From Candidatus Eiseniibacteriota bacterium (lineage in GTDB: Bacteria; Eisenbacteria; RBG-16-71-46; CAIMUX01; WJJG01): a stretch of 29,485 bases of DNA. The notes below the pieces were generated by a model, which saw only the letters and a program-made list of their open reading frames with translations, made no database searches and had not been told where the DNA came from. The stretch is from positions 1 through 29,485 of the forward strand of contig VGIY01000001.1 of the NCBI GenBank assembly GCA_016867695.1, given 5' to 3'. Shown piece after piece: positions 13,203-23,824 of this stretch; position 1 is the first letter of the stretch; each line of letters begins with the position of its first letter. A program made the position numbers and the translations under genes.

Positions 13203-14728
13203 CCCTCGCTCGCCCCCTCGTCGAACCGGCAGCGGACCTTCAACCGCCGGGCCGCCTCCGCCTCGTCGAGCCGCCCGACGCAGGTGCAGCTCGGCGCGGC
13301 GCGCACGACCGCGGGCCGCTCGCGGACCTCGGCGGCGATCGCCCGCATGGCGGCGGCGAAGGCGTCCAGGCCGGCGCGGGTCTCCGTCTCGGTCGGCTCG
13401 ATCATCAGCGCGTCGGGCACGATCAGCGGGAAGGAGACGGTCGGCGAGTGGAACCCGTAGTCGAGGAGCCGCTTGGCGACGTCGATGTTGCGCACCTCGT
13501 GCTTGCGCGTCCAGGCGGCGCTGGAGACGAACTCGTGCATGCAGGGGCCCGGCTTGGCCGCGGGGAAGTCCTCGGCCACCCGGCGCATGAGGTAGTTGGC
13601 GTTGACCAGCGCCGCGCGGCTGGCCGCGGCCAGCCCCTCGCCCCCCATCCTGCGGATGTAGGCGTAGGCGCGCAGGATCACCCCGACATTGCCGCCGAAC
13701 GGGTGCAGCCTGCCGACGCTCTCCGGCCGCTCCTCGACCAGCCGGAAGCGATCGCCGTCGCGCTCGATCACCGGCACCGGCAGAAAGGGGGCCAGCTTCG
13801 CCTTCACGCCGACCGGCCCCGCCCCCGGGCCGCCGCCGCCGTGCGGCGTGGAGAAGGTCTTGTGCAGGTTCATGTGCACCATGTCGACGCCCATGTCCCC
13901 CGGCCGCGACAAGCCCATCAGCGCGTTCAGGTTGGCGCCGTCCATGTAGACCAGGCCGTCGACGGCGTGGATGCGCGCGGCGATCTCGTCGATCTCGGTC
14001 TCGAAGATCCCCAGCGTGTTCGGATTGGTGATCATGATCCCGGCGGTCGAGTTGTCGATGGCCGCGGCCAGCGCCTGGAGATCGACCCGGCCGTCGGCGC
14101 GCGAGGGGATCTGCCGCGGCTCGAAGCCGGCGAAGACGACGCTGGCGGGATTGGTGCCGTGGGCCGAGTCGGGGATGAGCACCGTGCGCTTGTCCGCCCC
14201 CCGGCTCCGCAGGTAGGCGCGCAGCAGCTTCATCCCAAGCAGCTCGCCCTGCGCGCCCGCGGCGGGCTGCAGGCTGACGGCGTCCATGCCGACGATCTCG
14301 GCCAGCGCCCGCTCGGTCGACCAGAGCAGCTCGAGCAGACCCTGGAGGAGCGCCTCGGGCGCCTCGGGGTGGAGCCCGGCGAAGCCGGGATGGCGCGCCA
14401 GCTCCTCGTTGACCTTCGGGTTGTACTTCATCGTGCAGGAGCCGAGCGGGTAGAGGCTGCGGTCCACATGGTGGTTGAAGAGCGAGAGGGCGACGTAGTG
14501 GCGCGCGACCTCCGGCTCGGTCACCTCGGGCAGGCGCGGCGGCCGGCGGCGGAGCAGCGGCCCGGGAATGAGGGCCGCCGGATCGGCCGCGGGCACATCC
14601 AGCGCGGGGAAGCGGTAGCCGCGGTGCCCGCTGACGCTGCGCTCGAAGATCAGGCGCACGGGACCCGTGGCGCTGCAGGCCGAGCAGGACGAGGCGCCCC
14701 GCTCGGCCGCGGTGGACTGGGCGTGCAT
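13199..14728 (-). CDS. gcvPB: Glycine dehydrogenase (decarboxylating) subunit 2, P-protein beta
   Basis: A 509-residue PLP enzyme, the second half of the split P-protein. With GcvPA it decarboxylates glycine and loads the aminomethyl group onto lipoyl-GcvH. Landmarks are LYPLGSCTMKYNPKVNE (92-108), HGTNPASVVFAGFE (190-203), NPNTLGIFE (235-243), and the PLP lysine Lys290 in HMNLHKTFSTPHGGGGPG (285-302). The C-terminus (VGRLDEAEAARRLKVRCRF) is the usual family ending. The N-terminus carries an extra CSAC motif (15-18) that I do not recognise. The ATG at 14728 follows the gcvPA stop by 20 bp, with a GGAGGG site between them. It is cytoplasmic and part of the gcvT-H-PA-PB operon. Confidence 0.97.
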   Translation of the reverse strand: MHAQSTAAERGASSCSACSATGPVRLIFERSVSGHRGYRFPALDVPAADPAALIPGPLLRRRPPRLPEVTEPEVARHYVALSLFNHHVDRSLYPLGSCTMKYNPKVNEELARHPGFAGLHPEAPEALLQGLLELLWSTERALAEIVGMDAVSLQPAAGAQGELLGMKLLRAYLRSRGADKRTVLIPDSAHGTNPASVVFAGFEPRQIPSRADGRVDLQALAAAIDNSTAGIMITNPNTLGIFETEIDEIAARIHAVDGLVYMDGANLNALMGLSRPGDMGVDMVHMNLHKTFSTPHGGGGPGAGPVGVKAKLAPFLPVPVIERDGDRFRLVEERPESVGRLHPFGGNVGVILRAYAYIRRMGGEGLAAASRAALVNANYLMRRVAEDFPAAKPGPCMHEFVSSAAWTRKHEVRNIDVAKRLLDYGFHSPTVSFPLIVPDALMIEPTETETRAGLDAFAAAMRAIAAEVRERPAVVRAAPSCTCVGRLDEAEAARRLKVRCRFDEGASEG

Positions 14729-14748
14729 GCTCGGGATGCCCTCCGCTG

Positions 14749-16116
14749 CTAGGCCAGCGCGCGCGCCAGGGCGTCGCGCAGGCGGTCGATCTCTTCCCGG
14801 CTGCGTCGCTCGGTCACGGCGACGAGCAGCTCGTGCGTGCGCTCGCGGTGGGCCGCGTAGCGCGCCAGCGGGATCCCCGCCAGGATCCGCTCCTCGGCGT
14901 AGACCCGCGCCACGACCTCCTCGGCCGGGCGGGGCAGGCGCAGGACGAACTCGCGGAAGAAGGGCCCCTCGTGCGCCCGGCCGACGCCGGGAAGCGCCAG
15001 CAGCCGTTCCAGCGCGTAGTGGGAGCGCGCCAGGCACTGCTCGGCGGCCTGGCGGAGCCCGGCGGGGCCGACGAGCGACAGGTAGATCGTCGCCCGCAGG
15101 GCGATGAGCGCGCTGTTCGTGCAGATGTTCGAGGTCGCCTTCTCGCGGCGGATGTGCTGCTCGCGCGTCTGCAGCGTGAGCGTGAAGCCGCGCCGCCCGG
15201 CGGCGTCGCTCGCCTCGGCCGCCAGCCGCCCCGGCAGCCTGCGCACCCAGGCCTGCCGCGTGGCGAAGTAGCCGGCCGTCGGGCCGCCCCCCTGGGGCGC
15301 GATCCCGAGCGGCTGCACGTCGCCGACGACCGTCTCGGCGCCCAGCTCTCCGGGCGGGACGAGCAGCCCCAGCGAGAGCGGATCGGCGGAGACGACGAGG
15401 TGGCCGCGGCGCGTCCCCTGGCCGGGCAGCAGCCCCCCCAGGCGGTCGAGCGGCTCGAGCAGGCCGAAGAAGTTGGGCTGCTGGACGAGCAGCGCCGCCG
15501 GGGCGGGCCCCGCCGCCGCCGCCCGGACGACCGCCTGGGGATCGATCCGCCCCAGCGGCGCCGGCAGCGTCTCGACGGCGATCCCGGTGCCGTCCAGCGT
15601 CGTCGCCACGACCTCGCGGATGCGCGGGCCCACGCTCTCGGCCACCAGCACGCGCCGCTGCCCGGTCGCCGCGGCGGCCAGCAGCAGCGCCTCGGCCGCC
15701 GCCGAGGCGCCCTCGTACATCGAGGCGTTGGCGACGTCCAGGCCGGTCAGCTCGCAGATCATCGTCTGGAATTCGAAGATCCCGGCGAGGGTCCCCTGGG
15801 CCACCTCGGGCTGGTAGGGCGTGTAGGCGGTCATGAACTCGGGGCGCGAGACGAGCGCGTCGATCAAGGCCGGCACGGCGTGGTCGTAGAGCCCGCCGCC
15901 GAGGAAGGAGGGCGAGTCGGCGGGCGCGTAGTTGCCCGCGGACAGGCGCTGAAACAGCCGGCGCAGCTCCTCCTCGCCGAGCGCCTGCGGAAGCTCCAGC
16001 GGGCGCCCCAGGCGCAGCCGCTGCGGAATCTGCTCGGCCAGCGCCGCGAACCCTCCGGCGCCGACCTCGGCGAGCATGCGCTCGCCCTCCTCGGGCGTGT
16101 GTCCGATGTAGCTCAC
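14749..16116 (-). CDS. gcvPA: Glycine dehydrogenase (decarboxylating) subunit 1, P-protein alpha
   Basis: A 455-residue partner of GcvPB in the heterotetrameric P-protein. It begins MSYIGHTPEEGERMLAEVG, the standard family N-terminus, and carries GGGLYDHAVPALIDALVSR, then FMTAYTPYQPEVAQGTLAGI and EFQTMICELTGLDVANASMY. It has no PLP lysine, as expected for subunit 1. The start is the GTG at 16116, which overlaps the gcvH stop as GTGA. Any longer reading frame upstream is antisense-free overlap with gcvH and gives no family sequence. The length is normal for the family (about 450). Coupled translation with gcvH and gcvPB should keep the complex balanced. Confidence 0.97.
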   Translation of the reverse strand: MSYIGHTPEEGERMLAEVGAGGFAALAEQIPQRLRLGRPLELPQALGEEELRRLFQRLSAGNYAPADSPSFLGGGLYDHAVPALIDALVSRPEFMTAYTPYQPEVAQGTLAGIFEFQTMICELTGLDVANASMYEGASAAAEALLLAAAATGQRRVLVAESVGPRIREVVATTLDGTGIAVETLPAPLGRIDPQAVVRAAAAGPAPAALLVQQPNFFGLLEPLDRLGGLLPGQGTRRGHLVVSADPLSLGLLVPPGELGAETVVGDVQPLGIAPQGGGPTAGYFATRQAWVRRLPGRLAAEASDAAGRRGFTLTLQTREQHIRREKATSNICTNSALIALRATIYLSLVGPAGLRQAAEQCLARSHYALERLLALPGVGRAHEGPFFREFVLRLPRPAEEVVARVYAEERILAGIPLARYAAHRERTHELLVAVTERRSREEIDRLRDALARALA

Positions 16117-16511
16117 TCGGCCGCCCCCTCGAGCTCGCTGAGCAGCTTGCGGTAGTCGGCCGGCGAGAGCAGCCGGTCGAGCTCGCCCGCGTCGCCCACG
16201 GCGAGGCGCACCATCCAGCCATCGTCGAAGGCGGAGCGGTTGACCAGCGCCGGGTCGTCGGCCAGCGCCTCGTTGACCGCCCGCACCTCGCCGCTCAGCG
16301 GCGCGTAGAGGTCGGCCACCGCCTTGACCGCCTCGACCGAGCCGAAGGGCTCGCCCTGGCGCAGCGCGCCGCCCGCGGCGGGCAGCTCGACGTAGACGAT
16401 GTCGCTCAACTGCTCCTGGGCGTAGTCGGTGATGCCGATCACCGCCTCGCCGCCCTCGACGCGGACCCACTCGTGGTCTCTCGAGTAGCGCAGCCCGTCG
16501 CGCACCTCCAT
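16113..16511 (-). CDS. gcvH: Glycine cleavage system H protein
   Basis: A 132-residue lipoyl carrier that shuttles the aminomethyl group between P-, T- and L-proteins. YSRDHEWVRVEGGEAVIGIT (9-28) and DYAQEQLSDIVYVELP (29-44) are typical. The lipoyl lysine is Lys63 in GSVEAVKAVADLYAP. FDDGWMVRL near 105-113 is the usual closing motif. The ATG at 16511 follows gcvT after 29 bp with a GGGAGG-type site in between. The stop overlaps the gcvPA start. No lipoylation gene or L-protein (lpd) is in the window. Confidence 0.97.
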   Translation of the reverse strand: MEVRDGLRYSRDHEWVRVEGGEAVIGITDYAQEQLSDIVYVELPAAGGALRQGEPFGSVEAVKAVADLYAPLSGEVRAVNEALADDPALVNRSAFDDGWMVRLAVGDAGELDRLLSPADYRKLLSELEGAAE

Positions 16512-16540
16512 CCCGGCACCTCCCTCGCCCGGCTCCGGCG

Positions 16541-17650
16541 CTAGGCGCGCCGCACCGAGCCCTGCTTGTAGAACGGCCGCTCCACCACCCGGGCGGCCAG
16601 CCGGGCGCCGCGGGCGTCGATCTCGATCGCCGTCCCGACCTCCTGCAGGTCGGGCGTGACGAAGCCCATGCCCATGCCCCGGTCGAGCGAGGGGCAGTAA
16701 CCGCCGCTGGTGACGACGCCCGCCTCGCGCCCCCCGGCCAGGATCGGGTGGCCGTGGCGGGGAAGCCTCTTGCCCTCGACCTCGAAGCCGACGAGCGCGC
16801 GCGTCAGGCCCGCCTCCTGCCGGCGCTGCAGCGCCTCGCGGCCGATGAAGTCGTGGTCCTTCATCTTGACCACCCAGCGCAGGCCCGCCTCGAGCGGCGT
16901 GATGTCGGGCCCGAGCTCGTTGCCGTAGAGGGCGTAGTTGACCTCCATGCGCAGGCTGTCGCGCGCCCCCAGCCCGATCGGCTCGACGCCCTCCGCGGCG
17001 CCCCACTCCAGCAGGCGCTCCCAGAGCCCGGGGGCCGCCGCCGCCGGGACGTAGATCTCGAATCCGTCCTCGCCGGTGTAGCCGTTGCGGCTGATCAGGA
17101 GCTCTTCGCCCTCCCAGCGCAGGCGCGTGTAGCGGTAGTAGCCGACCTCGCGCACCGCGTCGGCGAGGGGGGAGCGCAACACCGCCTCGGCGCGCGGCCC
17201 CTGCAGCGCGATCTGCGCCAAGCGCTCGGTGGCGTCCTCGAACTCGACGCCCGCCGGTTTGTGGGCGGCGATCCAGTCGCTCACCTTGGCGGCGTTGGCG
17301 GCGTTGGCGACGATCAGCGCCCCCTCGTCGAGCCGGTAGACGGTCAGGTCGTCGATCATGCCCCCCTGCTCGTGGCAGAGGGCGCTGTAGAGCAGCTGGC
17401 CGGGGGCGAGCTTCTCCAGGTTGTTGGTGATCAACCGGTTGGCGTAGGCGAGCGCGCCGGGGCCGCGCAGGAAGAAGCGGCCCATGTGGGCGACGTCGAA
17501 CATCCCGGCCGCGCGGCGGACCAGCAGGTGCTCGTGGATCACCCCGCCCGGGAACTGGACCGGCATTTCCCAGCCGGCGAAGGGCACGAGGCGCCCCCCC
17601 CGGTCGCGGTGGAATGCGTGAAACGGCGTGCGGCGCAACTCCGCGGCCAT
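16541..17650 (-). CDS. gcvT: Glycine cleavage system T protein (aminomethyltransferase)
   Basis: A 369-residue tetrahydrofolate-dependent enzyme that takes the aminomethyl group from GcvH, releasing ammonia and forming 5,10-methylene-THF. It begins MAAELRRTPFHAFHRD. VPFAGWEMPVQFPGGVIHEH (22-41) and FDVAHMGRF (51-59) are family motifs. GGMIDDLTVYRL (96-107) holds the catalytic aspartate (Asp100/101). NGYTGEDGFEIYVPA is present mid-protein. I prefer the ATG at 17650, preceded by GAGGGGGAG, over in-frame codons further upstream that would overlap the promoter. It is the first gene of the gcv/glmL operon. The 72-bp upstream gap is too short for a glycine riboswitch. Confidence 0.97.
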   Translation of the reverse strand: MAAELRRTPFHAFHRDRGGRLVPFAGWEMPVQFPGGVIHEHLLVRRAAGMFDVAHMGRFFLRGPGALAYANRLITNNLEKLAPGQLLYSALCHEQGGMIDDLTVYRLDEGALIVANAANAAKVSDWIAAHKPAGVEFEDATERLAQIALQGPRAEAVLRSPLADAVREVGYYRYTRLRWEGEELLISRNGYTGEDGFEIYVPAAAAPGLWERLLEWGAAEGVEPIGLGARDSLRMEVNYALYGNELGPDITPLEAGLRWVVKMKDHDFIGREALQRRQEAGLTRALVGFEVEGKRLPRHGHPILAGGREAGVVTSGGYCPSLDRGMGMGFVTPDLQEVGTAIEIDARGARLAARVVERPFYKQGSVRRA

Positions 17651-17690
17651 CGCTCCCCCTCTCCCTCGCCTCTCGAGCGTCAAGCGGGCA

Positions 17691-17719
17691 AGGCTAGCAC
17701 GCGGCCCGGGGAGCGTCAA
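17691..17719 (-). promoter_or_regulatory. Probable promoter of the gcv operon
   Basis: On the minus strand there is a -35 TTGACG (17719-17714), a 17-nt spacer and a weak -10 TAGCCT (17696-17691), giving a leader of about 34 nt before gcvT. The nine-base word TTGACGCTC recurs 36 bp downstream (17683-17675), which could be a second -35 or a regulator half-site. Confidence 0.45.
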
Positions 17720-17722
17720 CGC

Positions 17723-20581
<2,859 letters not shown>

Positions 20582-20589
20582 GGCGCGGG

Positions 20590-20598
20590 AGGATAGCA
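20590..20598 (-). promoter_or_regulatory. Extended -10 promoter for a leaderless uvrA mRNA
   Basis: The minus strand reads TGCTATCCT ending 8 nt before the uvrA ATG, matching the extended -10 pattern TGnTATnnT. No -35 is seen at the proper distance, and no Shine-Dalgarno lies before the ATG. The transcription start would fall at or next to the A of the ATG. Confidence 0.5.
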
Positions 20599-20601
20599 CG
20601 G

Positions 20602-20622
20602 GGGGCGGCCCAGCGCCGCCCC
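20602..20622 (-). terminator. 8-bp hairpin between tolC and uvrA
   Basis: A perfect stem GGGGCGGC / GCCGCCCC (20602-20609 and 20615-20622) with a 5-nt loop lies 87 bp after the tolC stop and directly upstream of the uvrA extended -10. There is no T-run. It may end the tolC transcript. Confidence 0.4.
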
Positions 20623-20655
20623 GTCAGTCGCTCTCGTGGCCCTGTCCGGCGCGCC

Positions 20656-20743
20656 GGGCCGGCCCTCCGCCCCGCCGACGGACTGGCGATAGCGGGCCCG
20701 GGCCGGCCCTACGCCTCGCCGACGGCCTGGCGGAAGCGCGCCT
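20656..20743. repeat. 44-bp imperfect tandem duplication at the tolC 3' end
   Basis: Units 20656-20699 and 20700-20743 align without gaps at 37 of 44 bases. The first 33 bases match at 30 positions. The right-hand unit encodes the last eleven residues and stop of the TolC protein. The left-hand unit lies beyond the stop and still reads RYRQSVGGA against the genuine RFRQAVGEA. Confidence 0.75.
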
Positions 20744-22094
20744 GGGCCAGCAGCAGGCTGATCTCCGCCTGGATCAGCGTCAGCCTCGCGCGGCGCAGGC
20801 CGAGCCGCGCGTTGTCCCACTCGAGCAGCGTGCCCGCCCCGCTCTCGTAGAGCGCCTGCTGCAGGCGCAGGTTCTCCTCGGCCAGGCTGACGGTCACCCG
20901 CGCCGCCCGCAGGCTCTCCCGTTCCTCGTGGATGGCGTTGAAGGCGTTGCGCACCTCGAGGGCGGCCTCCTTCTCCATCCGTTCCAGGTTGGCCCGCTGC
21001 TGCCGGCGCCCCGCCGCGGCGCTCTGGATGTCCCCCTCGATCCGCAGCCCGCTGAAGAGCTCGACGCTCAGGCCGACGGAGACCGACCAGCTGCTGTAAT
21101 CGCTATCCTCGTCGCGCGGCTGATCGTAGCCGGGCAGGTTCTCGCGCAGCCGGCGGGTCTCGACGCGCCCCCAGTTGCCGTTGGCGCCGATCGAGGGCAG
21201 CCGCTGCCAGCGCGCCGCCCTCTCGCTCCACTCGGCGGCGGCCAGCTGCGCCCTCCCCGCCCGCAGGTCGGGCCGCCGCTGCAGCGCCTGGGCCACCCAG
21301 GCGTCGAGATCGCCCTGCGGCACCTCCGCCGGCAGGACCAGCGTGGAGTCGATGGTCAGCGGCGTGCGCGGATCGAGGCCGAGGACGAGCGCCAGGCGGG
21401 CGTGCTCGATGCCGACCGCGTTGCGCCGCTGCATGGCCTGCTGCTCGGCGTCGGCCAGGTTGACGCGCGCCTGGAGGACGTCGCTGCGAGCCACCGAGCC
21501 GAGGCGGAAGAGGGTCTCCGAGCGGCGCAGCTGCTCCCCGGCGACGGCGACCGCCTGCTCCTCGATGTCGGCCAGCTTCAGCCCGGCGACGCAGACGTAG
21601 AACTGCTGCCGGGCGGCGAGCTCGACGTCGGCCAGCGTCGTCCGCAGCCCCGCCTCCGCCCCGGTCACGCCTGCGCCCAGCGCCTTGCGCTGGAGCAGCA
21701 AGGGCAGGTCGAAGAGGGTCTGGCGCACGCTGATCCCGCGCGAGATCGAGTACTGCTCGCCCGCCAGGCCGAAGTAGTCGACATACTCGCTGCGCCAGCC
21801 CGCCGTGGCCGAGACGCTCGGCAGCAGCGACTGGTAGCTGCGCAGCCTGGCCCCCCGCGCGCTCTCGATGCGCGCCTCGGCCTGCTCGATGAGATCGCTG
21901 CGGTCGCGGGCGATGCGCACGCAGTCCTCGACCGTGAGCGGTCCGGCGGGCAGCAGCTCCGCGGCGGCCGCCGGGAAGGCCGCGCCGAGCAGCGCCGCCA
22001 GGGCGAGGAGGGCGGGCGCGGGGCGGAACGGAGGGGACCAGGGGCGGGCCGGCAGGCGCCGTCCCGATCGGAATCCGCGCGGCATGGCGAGCAT
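20709..22094 (-). CDS. TolC-family outer-membrane efflux/secretion channel
   Basis: A 461-residue outer-membrane factor. A signal peptide covers residues 1-45 (Arg-rich start, then PALLALAALLGAAFPAAAA). PLTVEDCVRIARDRSDLIEQ (51-70) opens the first TolC repeat. Long amphipathic helices follow in two halves (about 80-225 and 270-455), with a VQxRVNLADAE-like segment and the second-repeat RRPDLRAGRAQLAAAE. Such trimers form the outer-membrane exit of tripartite pumps or type I secretion, but no membrane-fusion protein or pump lies nearby. The ATG at 22094 has AAGGAG nine bases upstream. An ATG three codons later is possible. It is 199 bp after tonB and on the same strand. The C-terminus is involved in a tandem duplication. 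Confidence 0.93.
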   Translation of the reverse strand: MLAMPRGFRSGRRLPARPWSPPFRPAPALLALAALLGAAFPAAAAELLPAGPLTVEDCVRIARDRSDLIEQAEARIESARGARLRSYQSLLPSVSATAGWRSEYVDYFGLAGEQYSISRGISVRQTLFDLPLLLQRKALGAGVTGAEAGLRTTLADVELAARQQFYVCVAGLKLADIEEQAVAVAGEQLRRSETLFRLGSVARSDVLQARVNLADAEQQAMQRRNAVGIEHARLALVLGLDPRTPLTIDSTLVLPAEVPQGDLDAWVAQALQRRPDLRAGRAQLAAAEWSERAARWQRLPSIGANGNWGRVETRRLRENLPGYDQPRDEDSDYSSWSVSVGLSVELFSGLRIEGDIQSAAAGRRQQRANLERMEKEAALEVRNAFNAIHEERESLRAARVTVSLAEENLRLQQALYESGAGTLLEWDNARLGLRRARLTLIQAEISLLLAQARFRQAVGEA

Positions 22095-22274
22095 CCTGCT
22101 TGTCTCCTTCTCTGGCCCGGGGAGGGATCGCGCCGGGATGCCGATCGCGGCTCGTTGCGTCGACCCGCCTCCTCCACCGCGGCGCCGGCCGTCTCGCGCT
22201 CGTACGGCCGGGACGGCGCCGGAGTTGCCGGGGCGCGACGAAGGGGGCGGGGCAATACCCGGGGCGCGGGAGCC

Positions 22275-22292
22275 GCGGGCCGCGCCGCCCGC
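22275..22292 (-). terminator. Hairpin right after tonB
   Basis: A 6-bp stem GCGGGC / GCCCGC (22275-22280 and 22287-22292) with a 6-nt loop starts one base past the tonB stop. It has no T-run. It could partly separate tonB from tolC transcription. Confidence 0.28.
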
Positions 22293-22293
22293 G

Positions 22294-22929
22294 CTAGCCG
22301 CGCAACCCGAAGTTGAACGGGACCTCGATCCGGCACTTGACCGGCACGTCGCGCTGCATCGCGGGCTTGAAGAGGAACTTGCGCGCCGCCTCGATCGCCG
22401 CCTGCTGCAGGATCTCGTTGGCCGTGCTGCGCGACACGTAGGCCTGGATCACCCGCCCGCTCTCGTCGATGACGACGACCACGTGGACCGTGCCCTCCGA
22501 CTCGGCCGCCATGGCCATGGCGGGATACTCCGGCGCCTCGCTATGGATGAGCACCGGGGGCGAGTCGTAGGCGACGAAGTCCTCGGGGGCCGGGGGCGCG
22601 CTGGGGATCTCGGGCGGCTCGAAGGGATTGAAGTCGGTGGGCGCGATCGTCTCGACGGCGTCGACGTCGTCGGAGGCCTCGAAATCCTGGGCGAAGAGGT
22701 CGGGCCGCTCGACATCGGCCGGCGGCGGGGGGATGACGATCTCGGTGGGCACCTCGACGCTCAGCACGGCGCGCTCGCGCAGCTGGTACGGCGTGGGCAC
22801 GTAGGGCGGGGCGAAGACGAAGCCGACGCCGGTGACGGCGAGCGCGGCCACCGCGGCGAAGAACATCGTCCGCGAGTAGTTCGCCTTCAGCTTGGCGTGA
22901 GCCGATTCGTACCAGTTCGGGGCGAACAT
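22294..22929 (-). CDS. TonB family energy-transducing protein
   Basis: A 211-residue periplasm-spanning TonB. A cytoplasmic N-terminus (MFAPNWYESAHAKLKANYSR) is followed by one membrane helix (about 22-40), a Pro/Glu/Asp-rich linker (41-120) and the C-terminal TonB domain. That domain contains SEAPEYPAMAMAAESEGTVH, VVVVIDESGRVIQAYVSRS and a KFLFKPAMQRDVPVKCRIEV ending. The linker is shorter and less basic than in E. coli TonB, with no Lys-Pro/Glu-Pro repeats. It starts 10 bp after the second exbD and belongs to the exbB-exbD-exbD-tonB operon. It should transmit proton-motive force to outer-membrane receptors. No receptor is in the window. Confidence 0.94.
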   Translation of the reverse strand: MFAPNWYESAHAKLKANYSRTMFFAAVAALAVTGVGFVFAPPYVPTPYQLRERAVLSVEVPTEIVIPPPPADVERPDLFAQDFEASDDVDAVETIAPTDFNPFEPPEIPSAPPAPEDFVAYDSPPVLIHSEAPEYPAMAMAAESEGTVHVVVVIDESGRVIQAYVSRSTANEILQQAAIEAARKFLFKPAMQRDVPVKCRIEVPFNFGLRG

Positions 22930-22939
22930 GCCTCACCCC

Positions 22940-23347
22940 CTAGTCGGTCGAGAACTCGTTGGTGAACGAGACGTTGATCGCGTTGACCTCGCGCAGCCGC
23001 AGCAGCAGGTCGTCCACGCGCTCGTAGGCCAGACCGGCGTCCAGGTTCACGCCGACGAGCAGCTGCGGATTCTCGCGCACCTTCTGCGCCAGGACCGCGC
23101 CGACCGCAGAGACCGTCAGGTAGCGGTCGTCGATCGTGATGTCGCCGAGCTTGTTCATCCAGACGTGGGTGACGCGCTCGCGCGGCACCTGCACCCCGCT
23201 CTCGGCGCGGGGGAGCTGGACCTCCAGGCCCTGCTCCATCTTGAAGATCGTCGTCGCCATGAAGAAGATCAGCAGGAGAAAGACGATGTCGCCCATCGAT
23301 CCCGTGGGGATCCCGCCCTCGACCGCGACCGAACGCCGAAACCGCAC
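22940..23347 (-). CDS. exbD: ExbD/TolR family biopolymer transport protein (second copy)
   Basis: A 135-residue ExbD. The start is a GTG at 23347 (M-RFRRSVAVEGG). One membrane helix, MGDIVFLLLIFFMATTIF (18-35), holds Asp20, the residue expected in the proton path. The periplasmic domain contains GVQVPRERVTHVWMNKLGDI and a YERVDDLLLRLREVNAINVS ending. It differs clearly from the neighbouring ExbD, so the two are paralogues and may form a heteromeric pair. It lies 45 bp after the first exbD and 10 bp before tonB. Confidence 0.95.
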   Translation of the reverse strand: MRFRRSVAVEGGIPTGSMGDIVFLLLIFFMATTIFKMEQGLEVQLPRAESGVQVPRERVTHVWMNKLGDITIDDRYLTVSAVGAVLAQKVRENPQLLVGVNLDAGLAYERVDDLLLRLREVNAINVSFTNEFSTD

Positions 23348-23392
23348 GGCTCGTCCCTTTGCCTGTTGCCCCCCGCCGCGGGGGGCGGTTCG

Positions 23393-23800
23393 TCAACCGA
23401 TCCGCTTGCGGATCGAGAAGCGCGGCGCGCCCGCCGCCTTGACCTCGTCCAGTACGTCCACCATCTGCTGATAGGCCGCATCCCCGTCGGTCTCGATCGT
23501 GACGATCAGCTGATCGTTCAGGTCGAGTTCGGTGCGCACGCGCGTGCGCACGTCGCGCAGCGACACGGGGACGCTCTCGATGTAGACCATGCCGTCGGCG
23601 GCGGCGCGGACGGTGATCACATTCTCCCGCTTGACCTTGACCGCCTTGCCCTCCATCCCTGGCAGGAGGACGGGGATGCCGTACTCGGTCTCGAAGGTCG
23701 TCGTGGCGATGAAGAAGACGAGCAGCAGGAAGGCCACGTCGGCCACCGAGGCCTGGCTGATCTCCGGCACCGGAGGCCGCGGGCGCTTGATCTTGGCCAT
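23393..23800 (-). CDS. exbD: ExbD/TolR family biopolymer transport protein (first copy)
   Basis: A 135-residue ExbD. A basic N-terminus MAKIKRPRPPVPEISQ precedes the helix VADVAFLLLVFFIATTTFE (19-37), with Asp21 as the likely proton carrier. The periplasmic domain includes KVKRENVITVRAAADGMVYI and LNDQLIVTIETDGDAAYQQM, then VDVLDEVKAAG. The ATG at 23800 follows GGGAGAGGG and lies 24 bp after exbB. With ExbB it forms the inner-membrane motor that powers TonB. Confidence 0.95.
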   Translation of the reverse strand: MAKIKRPRPPVPEISQASVADVAFLLLVFFIATTTFETEYGIPVLLPGMEGKAVKVKRENVITVRAAADGMVYIESVPVSLRDVRTRVRTELDLNDQLIVTIETDGDAAYQQMVDVLDEVKAAGAPRFSIRKRIG

Positions 23801-23824
23801 GGCCCTCTCCCTCGCGCGACGGGA

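Noticed and set aside
17651..17722. Glycine riboswitch before gcvT
   Set aside because: The gap is 72 bp, filled by a promoter and ribosome-binding site. There is no room for the aptamer.
22095..22293. Separate promoter for the TolC-family gene
   Set aside because: Only weak boxes such as GTATTG are visible. I could not support a call over readthrough from tonB.
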